Of a stretch of DNA of 64,000 nt, positions 46,229 through 56,114 are shown piece by piece. The stretch spans positions 248,001-312,000 of the forward strand of contig NZ_CYSA01000026.1 of assembly GCF_001458355.1 (NCBI RefSeq), written 5' to 3'. The first letter of the stretch is position 1; every line of letters begins with the position of its first letter. The stretch is from Thalassovita gelatinovora (GTDB lineage Bacteria > Pseudomonadota > Alphaproteobacteria > Rhodobacterales > Rhodobacteraceae). A program made the position numbers and the translations under genes. The notes beneath the pieces were generated by a model. It was not told the origin of the DNA. It was given only the letters and a program-made list of their open reading frames with translations, and made no database searches.

Positions 46229-47209
46229 TCAGCGATAGCGCCCGACCTGGGTGCTCAGCCGGTCGAAGGCCGCAAAATATTCGCTGGCGATCCGGTCGAT
46301 CAATTGCGCCGCCGGAACCACGTCCTTGATCGCACCGATGCCCTGACCCGATCCCCAGATTTCTTTCCAGCTTTTGGGTTTTTCCCGCTCCGAGCCGAAA
46401 TCCATCTTCGACGGGTCCGACCGTTCCAGATTGTCCGGGTCCATCCCCGCCGCCGCGATGGACGGTTTCAGGTAATTACCCCAGACCCCGGTGAACAGGT
46501 CGGAATAGACGATGTCGGACGCCCCGGAATCGACGATCATCTGCTTGTAGCGGGCATCCGCATTGGCCTCGACGGTGGCGATGAAGGCCGATCCGGCATA
46601 GCCGCCATCGGCACCCATCGCCTGTGCCGCCAGCAACGCGTCACCGGTGGCAATCGATCCCGACAGGAATAACGGCCCCTCGAACCAGGCCCGGATTTCG
46701 CGCACCAAGGCCAGCGGTGACAACGCCCCGGCATGGCCACCCGCCCCGGCGGAAACCGCGATCAGGCCGTCGGCGCCCTTTTCGATTGCCTTATGGGCAA
46801 AACGATCATTGATCACGTCATGCAGGGTGATACCGCCGACCGAATGGGCGGCCTCGTTGACTTCGGTCCGTGCGCCCAAAGACGTGATCCAGACCGGCAC
46901 CTTGTGCTTGACGCAAATCTCGATATCGCGCTCCAGCCGTTCGTTCGACCGATGCACGATCTGGTTGACCGCATAGGGCGCGGCGGGGGTGTCGGGATTG
47001 GCCTGATTGTAACGGTCCAGTTCTTCGGTGATCCGGGTCAGCCATTCATCCAGCGACTGACCGTCCTTTTCGCGCGCGTTGAGGGCGGGAAACGACCCGA
47101 CGATCCCGGCCTTGCACTGGGCAATCACCAGATCGGGGTTGGAAATGATGAAAAGCGGGCTGCCGATCAACGGGATCCGCAAATTCTGCAATTGGGTGGG
47201 CAGGGACAT
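46229..47209 (-). CDS. Nitronate monooxygenase (2-nitropropane dioxygenase) family flavoprotein
   Basis: The 326-residue FMN TIM-barrel protein begins MSLPTQLQNLRIPLIGSP. It has the phosphate-binding region AVSAGAGGHAG (about residues 152-162) and ALLAAQAMGADGGYAG. I use ATG 47209, just before the family-like start. Members oxidise alkyl nitronates or act as enoyl reductases. Its position at the end of a beta-oxidation operon, 10 bp after an enoyl-CoA hydratase gene, suggests a lipid-associated flavin reaction as an alternative to true nitronate oxidation. Confidence 0.88.
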   Translation of the reverse strand: MSLPTQLQNLRIPLIGSPLFIISNPDLVIAQCKAGIVGSFPALNAREKDGQSLDEWLTRITEELDRYNQANPDTPAAPYAVNQIVHRSNERLERDIEICVKHKVPVWITSLGARTEVNEAAHSVGGITLHDVINDRFAHKAIEKGADGLIAVSAGAGGHAGALSPLALVREIRAWFEGPLFLSGSIATGDALLAAQAMGADGGYAGSAFIATVEANADARYKQMIVDSGASDIVYSDLFTGVWGNYLKPSIAAAGMDPDNLERSDPSKMDFGSEREKPKSWKEIWGSGQGIGAIKDVVPAAQLIDRIASEYFAAFDRLSTQVGRYR

Positions 47210-47219
47210 CTTTAAATCC

Positions 47220-47990
47220 TTATTTACCTTTGAATTCCGGGGCGCGTTTCTCGATGAAGGCCTGCACACCTTCGCGGAAATCGTCCGATTGGGTCAGCGC
47301 CTGCTGTTCGCGTGCTTCGGCGCTGAATGCGTCGCCAAAGGACCCTTCGCCGATGCTGCGCAAAATCCGTTTCGCTGCCTGCGCCGCCAGTGGCGCTGCA
47401 TTGGCGATGCGTCCGGCCAGCGCACGGGTTTCCGCTTCAAGCTGGCCCTCGGGCACGATCTGATTGATCAACCCGTATTGCAGACATTCCGCTGCCGGAA
47501 TCTTCTGCCCTTCAAGGATCGCCTGCAACGCCCGGTGATACCCCATGCCCTTCAACAGCAACCAGGTATTGCCGCCATCGGGCACCAGCGAAATCGCGGC
47601 AAAGGCCATGTAAAGCGACGCATTGTCGGCCATCACCACCATGTCGCAATTCATCGCATAGGCGGCGCCGATCCCGGCGGCCGATCCATGCACTTGGGCA
47701 ATCCAGATCTTCGATGAATTGGCAATCCCATCCAGCGACGGGCGGTATTGGGTTTCCAGCATGTTGTCGACCTTGGGGTCCAACCCGCCTTTCAGGTCCG
47801 CCCCAGCGCAGAAGCCACGGCCTTCGCCTTTCAGGATCACCACCCGGATGGCATCGTCTGCTTCGATCTCGGCCACCGCGTCAATCAGGGCGGTGCGCAG
47901 ATCGGCGTTGATGGCGTTAAACGCCTCGGGCCGGTTCAGGGTGACGGTGGCAATCGCCCCGTCCTTGTCGATACGGATCACGTCGGTCAT
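47220..47990 (-). CDS. Enoyl-CoA hydratase/isomerase (crotonase family)
   Basis: The 256-residue crotonase-fold protein has GRGFCAGADLKGG (oxyanion-hole region, about residues 57-69) and GSAAGIGAAYAMNCDM. Of the two catalytic Glu positions typical of hydratases, at least the second appears replaced by a non-acidic residue (DNASLYMAF in the region that usually carries E), so it may be an isomerase or a different crotonase. AGGAG precedes the start. It is co-transcribed with the CoA-transferase gene upstream, 12 bp away. Confidence 0.88.
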   Translation of the reverse strand: MTDVIRIDKDGAIATVTLNRPEAFNAINADLRTALIDAVAEIEADDAIRVVILKGEGRGFCAGADLKGGLDPKVDNMLETQYRPSLDGIANSSKIWIAQVHGSAAGIGAAYAMNCDMVVMADNASLYMAFAAISLVPDGGNTWLLLKGMGYHRALQAILEGQKIPAAECLQYGLINQIVPEGQLEAETRALAGRIANAAPLAAQAAKRILRSIGEGSFGDAFSAEAREQQALTQSDDFREGVQAFIEKRAPEFKGK

Positions 47991-48002
47991 TTCTACTCCT
48001 CC

Positions 48003-49130
48003 TCAGCTCAGAACCCCGCGATTACGGAGGCTGGCAATCATGTCCGCGTCATAGCCCAGCTCGGCCAGAACGCTATCGGTGTCACCGCCCGGGGTGGGCG
48101 GTTGGCCCACCGGCCCCGGCGGGGTGCGGTCGAAACGCGGGGCAGGGGTCACTTGTGTCACCCCGTTCACGTCGGTGAACACGCCGCGCGCCTTCATATG
48201 CGGATGCTCGGGCGCTTCGCTCCAGCTCAGCACAGGGCCGATACAGGCATCGCTGCCGTCGAAAATCTCGGTCCATTCCGCGCGGGTCTTCGTTGCAAAG
48301 ACTTTGGCATAGCTTTCGCGCCGCTGCGCCCATGACGTTTCGTCATATTGGTTCTGTTTTTCATCCTGCGGCAGCCCGGCCAGATCGACCAACTGGGCAA
48401 AGAACTGCGGTTCCAGCGCCCCGACCGAAACATATTTACCATCGGCGCATTCATAGGTTCGGTAAAACGGTGCCCCACCGTCCAGCCAGTTGCTTTCGCG
48501 GTCCTCGCTCCAGCGGCCCTGTGCGATCATGCTGTGGATCAGCGCCAACAGCGCCGGTGCAGCGTCGACCATCGCCGCGTCCACCACCTGACCGCGCCCC
48601 GATGCCTGCCGTTCGAACAGTGCCGACAGGATACCCAGCAGCAAAAACATGGTGCCCCCGGCATAATCGGCACCGATATTCAGCGGTGGAATGGGCGGTT
48701 CATCCTTTTTGCCGATGGCGTGCAACACCCCGGTCAGGCCCAGATAATTGATGTCATGCCCGGCGGTTTGCGCCAGCGGTCCATCCTGCCCCCAACCGGT
48801 CATCCGGGCAAAGATCAGCGCCGGGTTGCGGGCCTGACAGGTTTCAGGCCCCAATCCGATCCGTTCCATCACGCCGGGGCGAAACCCTTCGATCACCACA
48901 TCGGCGCGGTCGATCAGCCGCAGCGCCGCTTCGACCCCGTCAGGGTCTTTCAGGTTCAGCGCCACCGACCGTTTGCCGCGATTGTTGATATCGGTCGGAT
49001 CGGCCCGGCCCGATTTGCGCGCGATCAACGTGACCTCGGCGCCCAGATCGGACAGGAACTGCCCGGCCAAAGGCGCCGGGCCCAGCCCCTGCATTTCGAC
49101 CACTTTCAGGCCCGACAGAGGTCCGCTCAT
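48003..49130 (-). CDS. CaiB/BaiF-type CoA-transferase / alpha-methylacyl-CoA racemase-like
   Basis: The 375-residue class III CoA-transferase-fold protein starts MSGPLSGLKVVEMQGLGPAP and contains DINYLGLTGVLHAIG. AMACR enzymes have this HDINY-LG-SG pattern (here GHDINYLGLTGVL), which favours a racemase of 2-methylacyl-CoA over a CaiB transferase. It would convert (2R)- to (2S)-methyl-branched acyl-CoAs for beta-oxidation. The start overlaps the FadJ-like stop by 4 bp. Confidence 0.87.
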   Translation of the reverse strand: MSGPLSGLKVVEMQGLGPAPLAGQFLSDLGAEVTLIARKSGRADPTDINNRGKRSVALNLKDPDGVEAALRLIDRADVVIEGFRPGVMERIGLGPETCQARNPALIFARMTGWGQDGPLAQTAGHDINYLGLTGVLHAIGKKDEPPIPPLNIGADYAGGTMFLLLGILSALFERQASGRGQVVDAAMVDAAPALLALIHSMIAQGRWSEDRESNWLDGGAPFYRTYECADGKYVSVGALEPQFFAQLVDLAGLPQDEKQNQYDETSWAQRRESYAKVFATKTRAEWTEIFDGSDACIGPVLSWSEAPEHPHMKARGVFTDVNGVTQVTPAPRFDRTPPGPVGQPPTPGGDTDSVLAELGYDADMIASLRNRGVLS

Positions 49131-51274
49131 GCCGCAACGACCACCTTTTCGCGCAGGATGTCGAAATCCGACGCGGCCAAGGCAAAGCGTTCGCCATAAG
49201 CGTCTGCCAATTCAGCGGCGCGAGCCGCGAACCTGTCGATGCCGATGCCGCGAATGAACTGGATCGCGCCGCCGGTATGGGCCGGAAACCCAATGGCGAA
49301 GATGCCGCCCAGATTGGCCTCGACCTCGGTCCTGAGCACACCTTCATTCAAGCAGCGCAGGGTCTCGATCGCCTGCCGGTACAGCAGTCGGTCGATCGCA
49401 TCCTGTATGTCGATCTTGGCATTGCCTTGCGCGAACTGATCCAGCCCCGACCACAGTGATTTCGACCCGTCGGCGGCGTAATCATAGAACCCGCCACCGT
49501 AATGTCGCCCGCCGCGATCCTGTGCGATCATCGCATCACAGACCGCTTTCGATGCGGTGTTGTGCTTGCCGAAACCGCTGTCGACGCCCAACCGGTCATC
49601 CAGCGCCTTATGGGTATTGGCGACCTTCTGGCTCAGCACCAGCGACACCTCGTCATGTACCGCCAACGGCCCCACCGGCATCCCGGCCATCCATCCGGCG
49701 CGTTCCACCGCGACCGGGTTCATGCCGTCGACCATCAGCGAAATGCCTTCGTCCAGATAGGTGCCGAAAACGCGGGAGGTAAAGAAACCGCGGCTGTCAT
49801 TGACCACGATCGGCATATAACCGATCTGCTGCACGTAATCGTAGGCCTTGCGCAGCGTGTCCTCGCTGGTCTTTTCGCCCAGAATGATTTCAACCACCTT
49901 CATCTTGTCGACCGGGCTGAAAAAATGCAGCCCGATGAAACGGCTGGGATCGGGGCAGGCTTCGGCCAGAATGGAAATCGGCAGGGTCGATGTGTTAGAC
50001 CCGTAAATCCCGTCTTCGCCCAGCATGGCAAAGCTTGCGGGGATGACCTTTTCCTTCAGCGCGATATCTTCGAACACCGCCTCGACGATCAGGTCGGTGC
50101 CTTCAAACGCGCTATCTTCGGTCGCCGGAACGATCATCGACAGCAATTGGTCCTTCTTGGCGGCGTCCATCCGGCCCCGCTTGATCCGCTTGTCGGCCAA
50201 CGTGGCGGTATTGGATTTGCCCTTCTCGGCCTTGTCCATTTCCATGTCTTTCAGCACCGATGGCAGGCCCGCATTGGCATGGGCCCATGCGATGCCGCTG
50301 CCCATCATGCCTGCGCCCAGAATGGCGGCGGATTTGGCGCGCCAATGATCGCCCTCCGGGCGCACCTTGCCGCCCTTGATCGCCTGCATGCCAAAGAAGA
50401 ACGTGGTGATCGAGGCCTTGCATTCCGGTGTCACCGCCAGCGCGCAAATGCCCCGGCTTTCCACCAACAAGGCCGCGTCGTAATCCATCCGCATAGAATT
50501 GACCGCGATATCCAGAATCTTGGCCGGTGCGGGCAGCAATCCGCGGGTTTTCTGATACAGCACCGCCGGGGCGGCCATGATCAGTTGACGCACCTTGGGA
50601 TGCAGCGCATCGCCGCCGGGGTAACGGAATCCCTTTTGGTCCCACGGTTGCGCATGGGCGTCGGGATTGGCCTTGATCCATGCCTTGGCGGCGGGGACCA
50701 ACGCGTCAACACTGTCCACGACCGCATCGACCATGCCGATTTTCAGCGCCGCCTGCGGTTTCACCGGCTTGCCTTCGGTCAGGTGCGGCAATGCCTGTTC
50801 CAGCCCCAACAGCTTGGTCAGACGCACCACGCCCCCGGCCCCCGGCAACAGACCCAAAGTCACTTCGGGTAGGCCGACAACAGCGCCCTTCACATCTGCG
50901 ATGATCCGGTGATTGCAGGCCAAGCATAACTCGTAACCGCCACCCAAAGCGGCGCCATTGATGGCCGCGACAACCGGCACCGGCAGCTTTTCCAGCTCGC
51001 GGAAGGGGCGCTTGTTTTCCTCGATATAATGCAGCGTTTCGGCATCGGATTTTTCGATCGCAAGGATCAGCCGCAAATCACCCCCGGCGAAAAAGGTTTT
51101 CTTGGCCGACGCAAAAACCACGCCGGTTAGATCGGGTTCGGCCCGCAGTTTTGCCAGCACTTCGTCCATGCCTGGCACATAGCCTTCGTTCATCGTGTTG
51201 GCCGACTGGCCCTGCATGTCGATGGTGACGATCACGATGCCGTCGGCATCTTTTTCGTAAATGAAATCAGTCAT
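49127..51274 (-). CDS. Bifunctional enoyl-CoA hydratase/3-hydroxyacyl-CoA dehydrogenase (FadJ-like)
   Basis: From ATG 51274 the protein is 715 residues. An N-terminal crotonase domain (to about residue 190) has GAALGGGYELCLAC. A Rossmann 3-hydroxyacyl-CoA dehydrogenase begins at AAILGAGMMGSGIAWA (about residue 315), followed by two C-terminal 3HCDH domains. It performs hydration and NAD-dependent oxidation in beta-oxidation. It is encoded between the thiolase gene (11 bp upstream) and the racemase-like gene. Length is normal for the FadB/FadJ family. Confidence 0.92.
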   Translation of the reverse strand: MTDFIYEKDADGIVIVTIDMQGQSANTMNEGYVPGMDEVLAKLRAEPDLTGVVFASAKKTFFAGGDLRLILAIEKSDAETLHYIEENKRPFRELEKLPVPVVAAINGAALGGGYELCLACNHRIIADVKGAVVGLPEVTLGLLPGAGGVVRLTKLLGLEQALPHLTEGKPVKPQAALKIGMVDAVVDSVDALVPAAKAWIKANPDAHAQPWDQKGFRYPGGDALHPKVRQLIMAAPAVLYQKTRGLLPAPAKILDIAVNSMRMDYDAALLVESRGICALAVTPECKASITTFFFGMQAIKGGKVRPEGDHWRAKSAAILGAGMMGSGIAWAHANAGLPSVLKDMEMDKAEKGKSNTATLADKRIKRGRMDAAKKDQLLSMIVPATEDSAFEGTDLIVEAVFEDIALKEKVIPASFAMLGEDGIYGSNTSTLPISILAEACPDPSRFIGLHFFSPVDKMKVVEIILGEKTSEDTLRKAYDYVQQIGYMPIVVNDSRGFFTSRVFGTYLDEGISLMVDGMNPVAVERAGWMAGMPVGPLAVHDEVSLVLSQKVANTHKALDDRLGVDSGFGKHNTASKAVCDAMIAQDRGGRHYGGGFYDYAADGSKSLWSGLDQFAQGNAKIDIQDAIDRLLYRQAIETLRCLNEGVLRTEVEANLGGIFAIGFPAHTGGAIQFIRGIGIDRFAARAAELADAYGERFALAASDFDILREKVVVAA

Positions 51275-51285
51275 ATCCGTCCCCC

Positions 51286-52494
51286 TCAGACTCGTTCGAT
51301 GATGCTGGCAATGCCCATGCCGCCGCCGACGCACATGCAGATCAAGGCGCGTTTCAGACCGCGCCGTTCCAATTCATCCAGCATGGTCGAAACCAGACAG
51401 CCGCCGGTCGCGCCCAAAGGATGCCCCATTGCGATGGCCCCGCCGACCACGTTCAGTTTTTCGTCCGGCACGTCCAGATCGCGCTGCAACCGCAATGCGA
51501 CGCTGGCGAAGGCTTCGTTGATTTCGACCAGATCGATATCGTCGATGGTCAGCCCGGCCTTGGCCAGCGCCTTTTGCGATGCCGGACCCGGCCCGGTCAG
51601 CATGATCGTCGGATCGGTCGCAGTCAGCGCAACCGACACCACCCGCCCGCGCGGGGTCAGGCCCAGATCCTTGCCGACCTGTTCATTGCCCAGCAGCACC
51701 AAAGAGGCCCCGTCGACGATGCCCGACGAATTGCCGGGGGTGTGAACGTGGTTGATGCGTTCGACATCGGTGTATTTCGCCAATGCCACCGCGTCGAACC
51801 CCAACTGGCCATGCATCGCGAAGCTGGGTTTCAGCGCGGCCAGTTTCTGCATGTCGGTGCCGGGTTTGATGAAATCGTCCCGTTCCAGAATGGCGATGCC
51901 GTTTTCATCGCGCACCGGCACGACAGAGCGGTCGAACCAACCGCTGTCGCGGGCATGGGTGGCGCGTTTTTGCGATTCCACCGCGAAAGCGTCGACATCG
52001 TCGCGGCTCCAGCCTTCGATCGTGGCGATCAGGTCGGCCCCGATGCCCTGCGGCACGAACCCGGTCTTGATCGATGTTTCGGGATCTTCGGCAAACGGCC
52101 CGCCATCTGCGGCCATCGGCACCCGGGACATGCTTTCATACCCGCCCGCACAGACCATATCTTCCCAGCCGCTGGCGATCTTGGCGGCGGCGGTGTTGAA
52201 CGTGTCCAACCCGCTGGCGCAGAATCGGTTGACCTGCGCACCGGCGACGTTTTCCGCCCATCCGGCCTTTTGCAGCGCCACTTTGGGCAGCACCGCGCCC
52301 TGTTCCATTACCGGCGTCACGCAGCCCAGCATCACGTCATCGACCCGCGAAGTGTCGAGATCGTGGCGCTGCTGCATTTCGGTCAGCAACGTGGTCACAA
52401 GATTGATCGGCTTCACCTCGTGCAGGGTACCGCCAGCCTTGCCCTTGGACCTGGGTGTTCTGATCGCGTCGTAAATATAAGCTGTTTTCACCAT
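51286..52494 (-). CDS. Acetyl-CoA acyltransferase (thiolase, FadA-like)
   Basis: The 402-residue thiolase shows the nucleophile Cys in NRFCASGLD (about residue 92), the GHPLGATGG motif and the second active-site Cys in MCVGGGMG. It cleaves 3-oxoacyl-CoA with CoA, the last step of a beta-oxidation cycle. Start ATG 52494 has GGGAGG upstream. It is the first enzyme gene of the minus-strand operon and lies 19 bp downstream of the TetR gene end. Confidence 0.93.
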   Translation of the reverse strand: MVKTAYIYDAIRTPRSKGKAGGTLHEVKPINLVTTLLTEMQQRHDLDTSRVDDVMLGCVTPVMEQGAVLPKVALQKAGWAENVAGAQVNRFCASGLDTFNTAAAKIASGWEDMVCAGGYESMSRVPMAADGGPFAEDPETSIKTGFVPQGIGADLIATIEGWSRDDVDAFAVESQKRATHARDSGWFDRSVVPVRDENGIAILERDDFIKPGTDMQKLAALKPSFAMHGQLGFDAVALAKYTDVERINHVHTPGNSSGIVDGASLVLLGNEQVGKDLGLTPRGRVVSVALTATDPTIMLTGPGPASQKALAKAGLTIDDIDLVEINEAFASVALRLQRDLDVPDEKLNVVGGAIAMGHPLGATGGCLVSTMLDELERRGLKRALICMCVGGGMGIASIIERV

Positions 52495-52513
52495 CGGGTT
52501 CTCCTCCCTAAAC

Positions 52514-53173
52514 CTAGTGCGATCCGGCCTTTTCTTCCGGTCGCGTCAATCCTTGTGCCACGGCGGAAAAATCCAGCTGCGGCATCGGATCGAATTCCAC
52601 GAATGCCAGCCGGTGCGCTTCGCTCCGACCGATTCCCATTGCTCGCAGATATAGTTCTGCGATTTCCGAACTGGACTTGCGCCAAGTCACTGCGCCGCTC
52701 AATACCTGCGATGCCGACCCCATCAACGCACCACCGCCCAGCGTGGTGACGGACGGGATTTGATCGGCAGGAACATCGAACCGTCCGCTGGCCACACCCT
52801 CGCGGATGATATCGGCCGGTTCCCCGGCCCAGATCGCCCCCAGTTGCGGTTCGGTTATTGCAAACAAGGCGATAAACCGACCCCAATCGGGTTCGTCATG
52901 TACCCGACGGATCAGTTGCCGGATCAGGATCGAAATGTTCAGCGCCGGGTCGTCATCGGGTTTCAACCCGCTGCGCATACAGCTGCGCAATTCCTGGTAC
53001 AGCATCCCACAGGTGATGTGGAACAGCGCTTCGGGGTTGTCCACGTTGTTATAGATCGTACCGCGCGACAAACCGGCGGCTTTTGCCAGATCGCTAACGG
53101 CGATCTGCATGGCGCCTTGTTCGGCGAACAGCCGCATAGCTGCGTGAATGATGCGAGATTTTACGTTTTTCAT
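52514..53173 (-). CDS. TetR-family regulator of the acyl-degradation island
   Basis: The 219-residue protein has an N-terminal helix-turn-helix ([19 protein letters not shown], about residues 27-45) and a ligand-binding C-terminal domain. It is the first gene of the minus-strand operon and faces the LIV-type importer. Two perfect palindromes (53179-53189, 53205-53216) sit in the intergenic region. It probably represses both directions until an acyl-CoA or the free acid binds; ligand and operator are inferred. Confidence 0.88.
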   Translation of the reverse strand: MKNVKSRIIHAAMRLFAEQGAMQIAVSDLAKAAGLSRGTIYNNVDNPEALFHITCGMLYQELRSCMRSGLKPDDDPALNISILIRQLIRRVHDEPDWGRFIALFAITEPQLGAIWAGEPADIIREGVASGRFDVPADQIPSVTTLGGGALMGSASQVLSGAVTWRKSSSEIAELYLRAMGIGRSEAHRLAFVEFDPMPQLDFSAVAQGLTRPEEKAGSH

Positions 53174-53178
53174 GAAAG

Positions 53179-53189
53179 CTGATCATCAG
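53179..53189. promoter_or_regulatory. Small palindrome next to the TetR start
   Basis: CTGAT-C-ATCAG is a perfect odd palindrome just 6 bp upstream of the TetR start codon. It may be an operator half or chance. Confidence 0.35.
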
Positions 53190-53204
53190 TGTTGACAGAA
53201 ATTG

Positions 53205-53216
53205 AACACGCGTGTT
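53205..53216. promoter_or_regulatory. Candidate TetR operator AACACGCGTGTT
   Basis: A perfect 12-bp palindrome lies 31 bp upstream of the TetR start and 156 bp upstream of the importer operon. A TTGACA hexamer at 53192-53197 overlaps its left side, so binding would block a plus-strand promoter. Confidence 0.55.
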
Positions 53217-53372
53217 TAGCTGAGTCAACAGCGTTCATTCAGCTTTGGGAGGAGACCGTATGAATGCGCATGACAAGGGTCCTGTCTCAGGACTCGCCCC
53301 CCGTACGGGGGCGGTTTTGCCATATGCTTTCACACAGACAGCCCCAAAAGATATTTTAAAAGGAGCCTCTGT

Positions 53373-54248
53373 GTGGAATTGATTCAGCTGATCATCGGCG
53401 GCATTGCCTCGGGATGTGTCTACGGACTCGTCGCGCTGGGTTTTGTGCTGATCTACAAAGCGACCGAAGGGGTGAATTTCGCCCAAGGCGACATGATGAT
53501 GCTGGGGGCCTTCGTGGCGCTGGGCTTGGTGAATTCGGAATATTGGGCGCTGCCTTTTATTCCGGGCGTGATCCTCGCCGCGGCGATCATGGGCGGGGTC
53601 GGCTACGGCGTCGACCGGTTCGTGGTGCGACAGATCTTCGGCCAGCCGCAATTCGCGCTGGTGATCCTGACCATTGCCATGGGGTTTGTGTTCCGCTTTG
53701 CGGCGGGGGCGATCTGGGGCTTCACGCCGCTGGTGCTGGAAACCCCGTTCGCCGGGCGCAGCCTGCAATTCGCCGGCATCATCATCGGCTTCGAAGACCT
53801 TGTCACCATCATCGTCACGGCCTTTCTGACCCTCGGGCTGTGGGTGTTTTTCCAATATACTCGGATCGGTCTGGCGGCGCAGGCCGCGTCGCAAAATCAG
53901 ATGGCCGCCTATATCGTCGGGGTGCCGGTCCGTCGGATCAATTCCACGATCTGGGCCCTGTCGGGTGTGGTTTCGACCATCGCAGGCGTGCTTTACGCCT
54001 CCAAGGGCGCGATCGATCCCAATATCGGCCTGCTGGGGATCAAGGCCTTCGCCGCCGCCGTCATCGGTGGCTTCGGCAGCCTGCCCGGCGCCTTGCTGGG
54101 CGGCATCCTGATCGGCGTGGTCGAACCCGTTGCGGCGCGTTACCTGCCCAGCGGTTTCAGTCAGATGAGCCCTTACATCATCATGCTTGCGGTGCTGGTC
54201 ACCCGTCCCAACGGGCTTTTCGCTCAAATCTACGCCAAGAAGGTCTGA
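53373..54248 (+). CDS. LIV-type ABC permease (LivH-like)
   Basis: The 291-residue permease starts at GTG 53373 (AAAAGGAG upstream). It begins LIQLIIGGIASGCVYGLVALG, the LivH entry helix, and has about eight helices with the LIV-permease signature GLAAQAASQNQMAA. It pairs with the LivM-like protein. Ligands of this family include branched amino acids, amides, urea and organic acids. The acyl-CoA enzymes encoded in this operon argue for a carboxylic acid. Confidence 0.9.
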   Translation: MELIQLIIGGIASGCVYGLVALGFVLIYKATEGVNFAQGDMMMLGAFVALGLVNSEYWALPFIPGVILAAAIMGGVGYGVDRFVVRQIFGQPQFALVILTIAMGFVFRFAAGAIWGFTPLVLETPFAGRSLQFAGIIIGFEDLVTIIVTAFLTLGLWVFFQYTRIGLAAQAASQNQMAAYIVGVPVRRINSTIWALSGVVSTIAGVLYASKGAIDPNIGLLGIKAFAAAVIGGFGSLPGALLGGILIGVVEPVAARYLPSGFSQMSPYIIMLAVLVTRPNGLFAQIYAKKV

Positions 54249-54252
54249 GCCG

Positions 54253-55350
54253 ATGAAAGTGATTTTCAAGACAAGCTACGACAACGATATCGACCTGCAC
54301 GAAGACTGGTGGGCGCGCGGCAAGCTGATCGCGCTGGTCGCGGTGATGGCGGTGCTGCCCTTCGTGGTGGGCGAATATTATCTGGCCGAGGCCACCAACA
54401 CCCTGATCTGGTCGCTGGCCGGGATGGGGCTGATGCTGCTGGTCGGCCATACCGGGCAGGCCAGTCTGGGCCATGCCGCCTTCATGGCGATCGGGGCCTA
54501 TACCGACGCGGCGCTGATGAATATCGGGGTGCCGTGGATGGTGGCGTTTCCGCTGGCGGCGCTGGCGGCGGGGCTGTTCGGTGCCTTGGTGGCGATCCCG
54601 GCGGTGCGGATGTCGGGCATCTATCTGGCCATCGCGACGCTGGCGCTTTTTGTCATCGTGGAAGAAATGATCATCATCATGGAACCGATCACCGGCGGGG
54701 TGGGGGGCATCTTTGCACCGTCGATCACCATCGCCGGGGTGGATTTCGACCGCTATACCAGCCTGAACAATTTCTACTGGCTGTGTCTGGGCGTCGTGGT
54801 TCTGGTCACATGGCTTTACGCCAACCTGCTGCGCAGCCCGACCGGGCGCAGTTTTCTTGCGGTGCGCGATAGCGAAGTGTCGGCCCGTGCGCTGGGTATC
54901 AACGTGACTCGCACCCGGTCGCTGGCCTTCGGGCTAAGCTGCGCGATGACCGGGCTGGCCGGGGCGCTGATGGGCCATTACATCAGCTTCTTCAATTACG
55001 AACTGTTTTCGGTCTTCATCTCGATCAACCTGCTTCTGGTGGTGACGATCGGCGGCTTGGGCTTCATTCAGGGGGCGTTTTTCGGGGCCATCCTGATCAC
55101 CGCCGTGCCGCAGCTCATTTCGATCCTGCGCGACGGGCTGAACAGCACCACAGGCATCGATCTGGGATCGGTTCCGGGGCTTGATACGCTGATCTTCTCG
55201 TGCATCCTGATCGGCTTCATCATCTATGAACCGGCCGGGCTTTATGGTCGCTGGCTGAAAATGCGCGCCTGGGTGCAGCTGTTCCCGCTGGCCCGGCGCG
55301 ACATGTTCCGCCGTCAGAAAACCTATATCAAGACGGAGCGGATGCGATGA
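54253..55350 (+). CDS. LIV-type ABC permease (LivM-like)
   Basis: From ATG 54253, four bases after the LivH stop, the 365-residue protein has a hydrophilic N-terminus and about eight to nine helices. LLVGHTGQASLGHAAFM and ALGINVTRTRSLAF are typical LivM segments. The frame is open to 54187 inside livH and that part is not used. The stop overlaps the LivG start by 4 bp. Confidence 0.9.
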   Translation: MKVIFKTSYDNDIDLHEDWWARGKLIALVAVMAVLPFVVGEYYLAEATNTLIWSLAGMGLMLLVGHTGQASLGHAAFMAIGAYTDAALMNIGVPWMVAFPLAALAAGLFGALVAIPAVRMSGIYLAIATLALFVIVEEMIIIMEPITGGVGGIFAPSITIAGVDFDRYTSLNNFYWLCLGVVVLVTWLYANLLRSPTGRSFLAVRDSEVSARALGINVTRTRSLAFGLSCAMTGLAGALMGHYISFFNYELFSVFISINLLLVVTIGGLGFIQGAFFGAILITAVPQLISILRDGLNSTTGIDLGSVPGLDTLIFSCILIGFIIYEPAGLYGRWLKMRAWVQLFPLARRDMFRRQKTYIKTERMR

Positions 55351-56114
55351 CCCTGTTGCAAGTCGAAGACCTCGCGGTTCATTTCGGCGGGGTAAAGGCG
55401 GTCGATGGCGTGTCCTTCAACGTCGAAGCCGGCGAAGTCTTTTCGATCATCGGCCCGAACGGGGCCGGGAAATCGACCATCTTCAACCTGATTTCGCGCT
55501 TTTACAAACCGACGCGCGGCACCATCCGGTTCGACGGTCAGGACATCACCGCGATGCAGGCGCATCAGATCGGCCAGTTGGGCATCGCCCGCACCTTTCA
55601 GAATATCGAACTGTTTGATCATTCCACCGTGCTTGATAACCTGTTGATGGGGCGTCACACCCACCGGTCGACCAACTGGGTGCAGGATATGATGTACCTG
55701 CCCAAGGTCCGCCGATCCGAACGCGGCCACCGTCGACAGGTCGAGGAAGTGATCGAATTTCTCGAACTCGAAGCTTACCGCGACAAGCTGATCGCGGGGT
55801 TGCCCTACGGCGTGCGCAAGGTGGTGGAAATCGGCCGTGCGCTGGCGATGGGGCCGAAAATGATCCTGCTGGACGAACCCGCGTCGGGCCTGTCGGTCGA
55901 AGAAAGCCAGGAAGTCGCGTTCTGGGTCGAAGACATGCGCCGCGACATGGGGCTGACCGTGCTGATGGTCGAACATGACATGTCCTTGGTCAATCAGGTC
56001 AGCGACCGGGTTCTGGCCGTGGCCAATGGCGAAGCCTTGGCAATGGGCACCCCGGCTGAAGTACAAGCCAACCCGCAGGTGAAAGCCGCATATCTCGGCA
56101 CGGAGGTGGATTGA
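55347..56114 (+). CDS. LIV-type ABC ATPase (LivG-like)
   Basis: The 255-residue ATPase has Walker A GPNGAGKST, Walker B ILLDEPASGLS and the H-loop MVEHDMSLV. The signature stretch reads LPYGVRKVVEIGRA, the LivG variant. The C-terminal tail ends NPQVKAAYLGTEVD, as in LivG proteins. Stop overlaps the LivF start (TGATG). Confidence 0.93.
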   Translation: MTLLQVEDLAVHFGGVKAVDGVSFNVEAGEVFSIIGPNGAGKSTIFNLISRFYKPTRGTIRFDGQDITAMQAHQIGQLGIARTFQNIELFDHSTVLDNLLMGRHTHRSTNWVQDMMYLPKVRRSERGHRRQVEEVIEFLELEAYRDKLIAGLPYGVRKVVEIGRALAMGPKMILLDEPASGLSVEESQEVAFWVEDMRRDMGLTVLMVEHDMSLVNQVSDRVLAVANGEALAMGTPAEVQANPQVKAAYLGTEVD

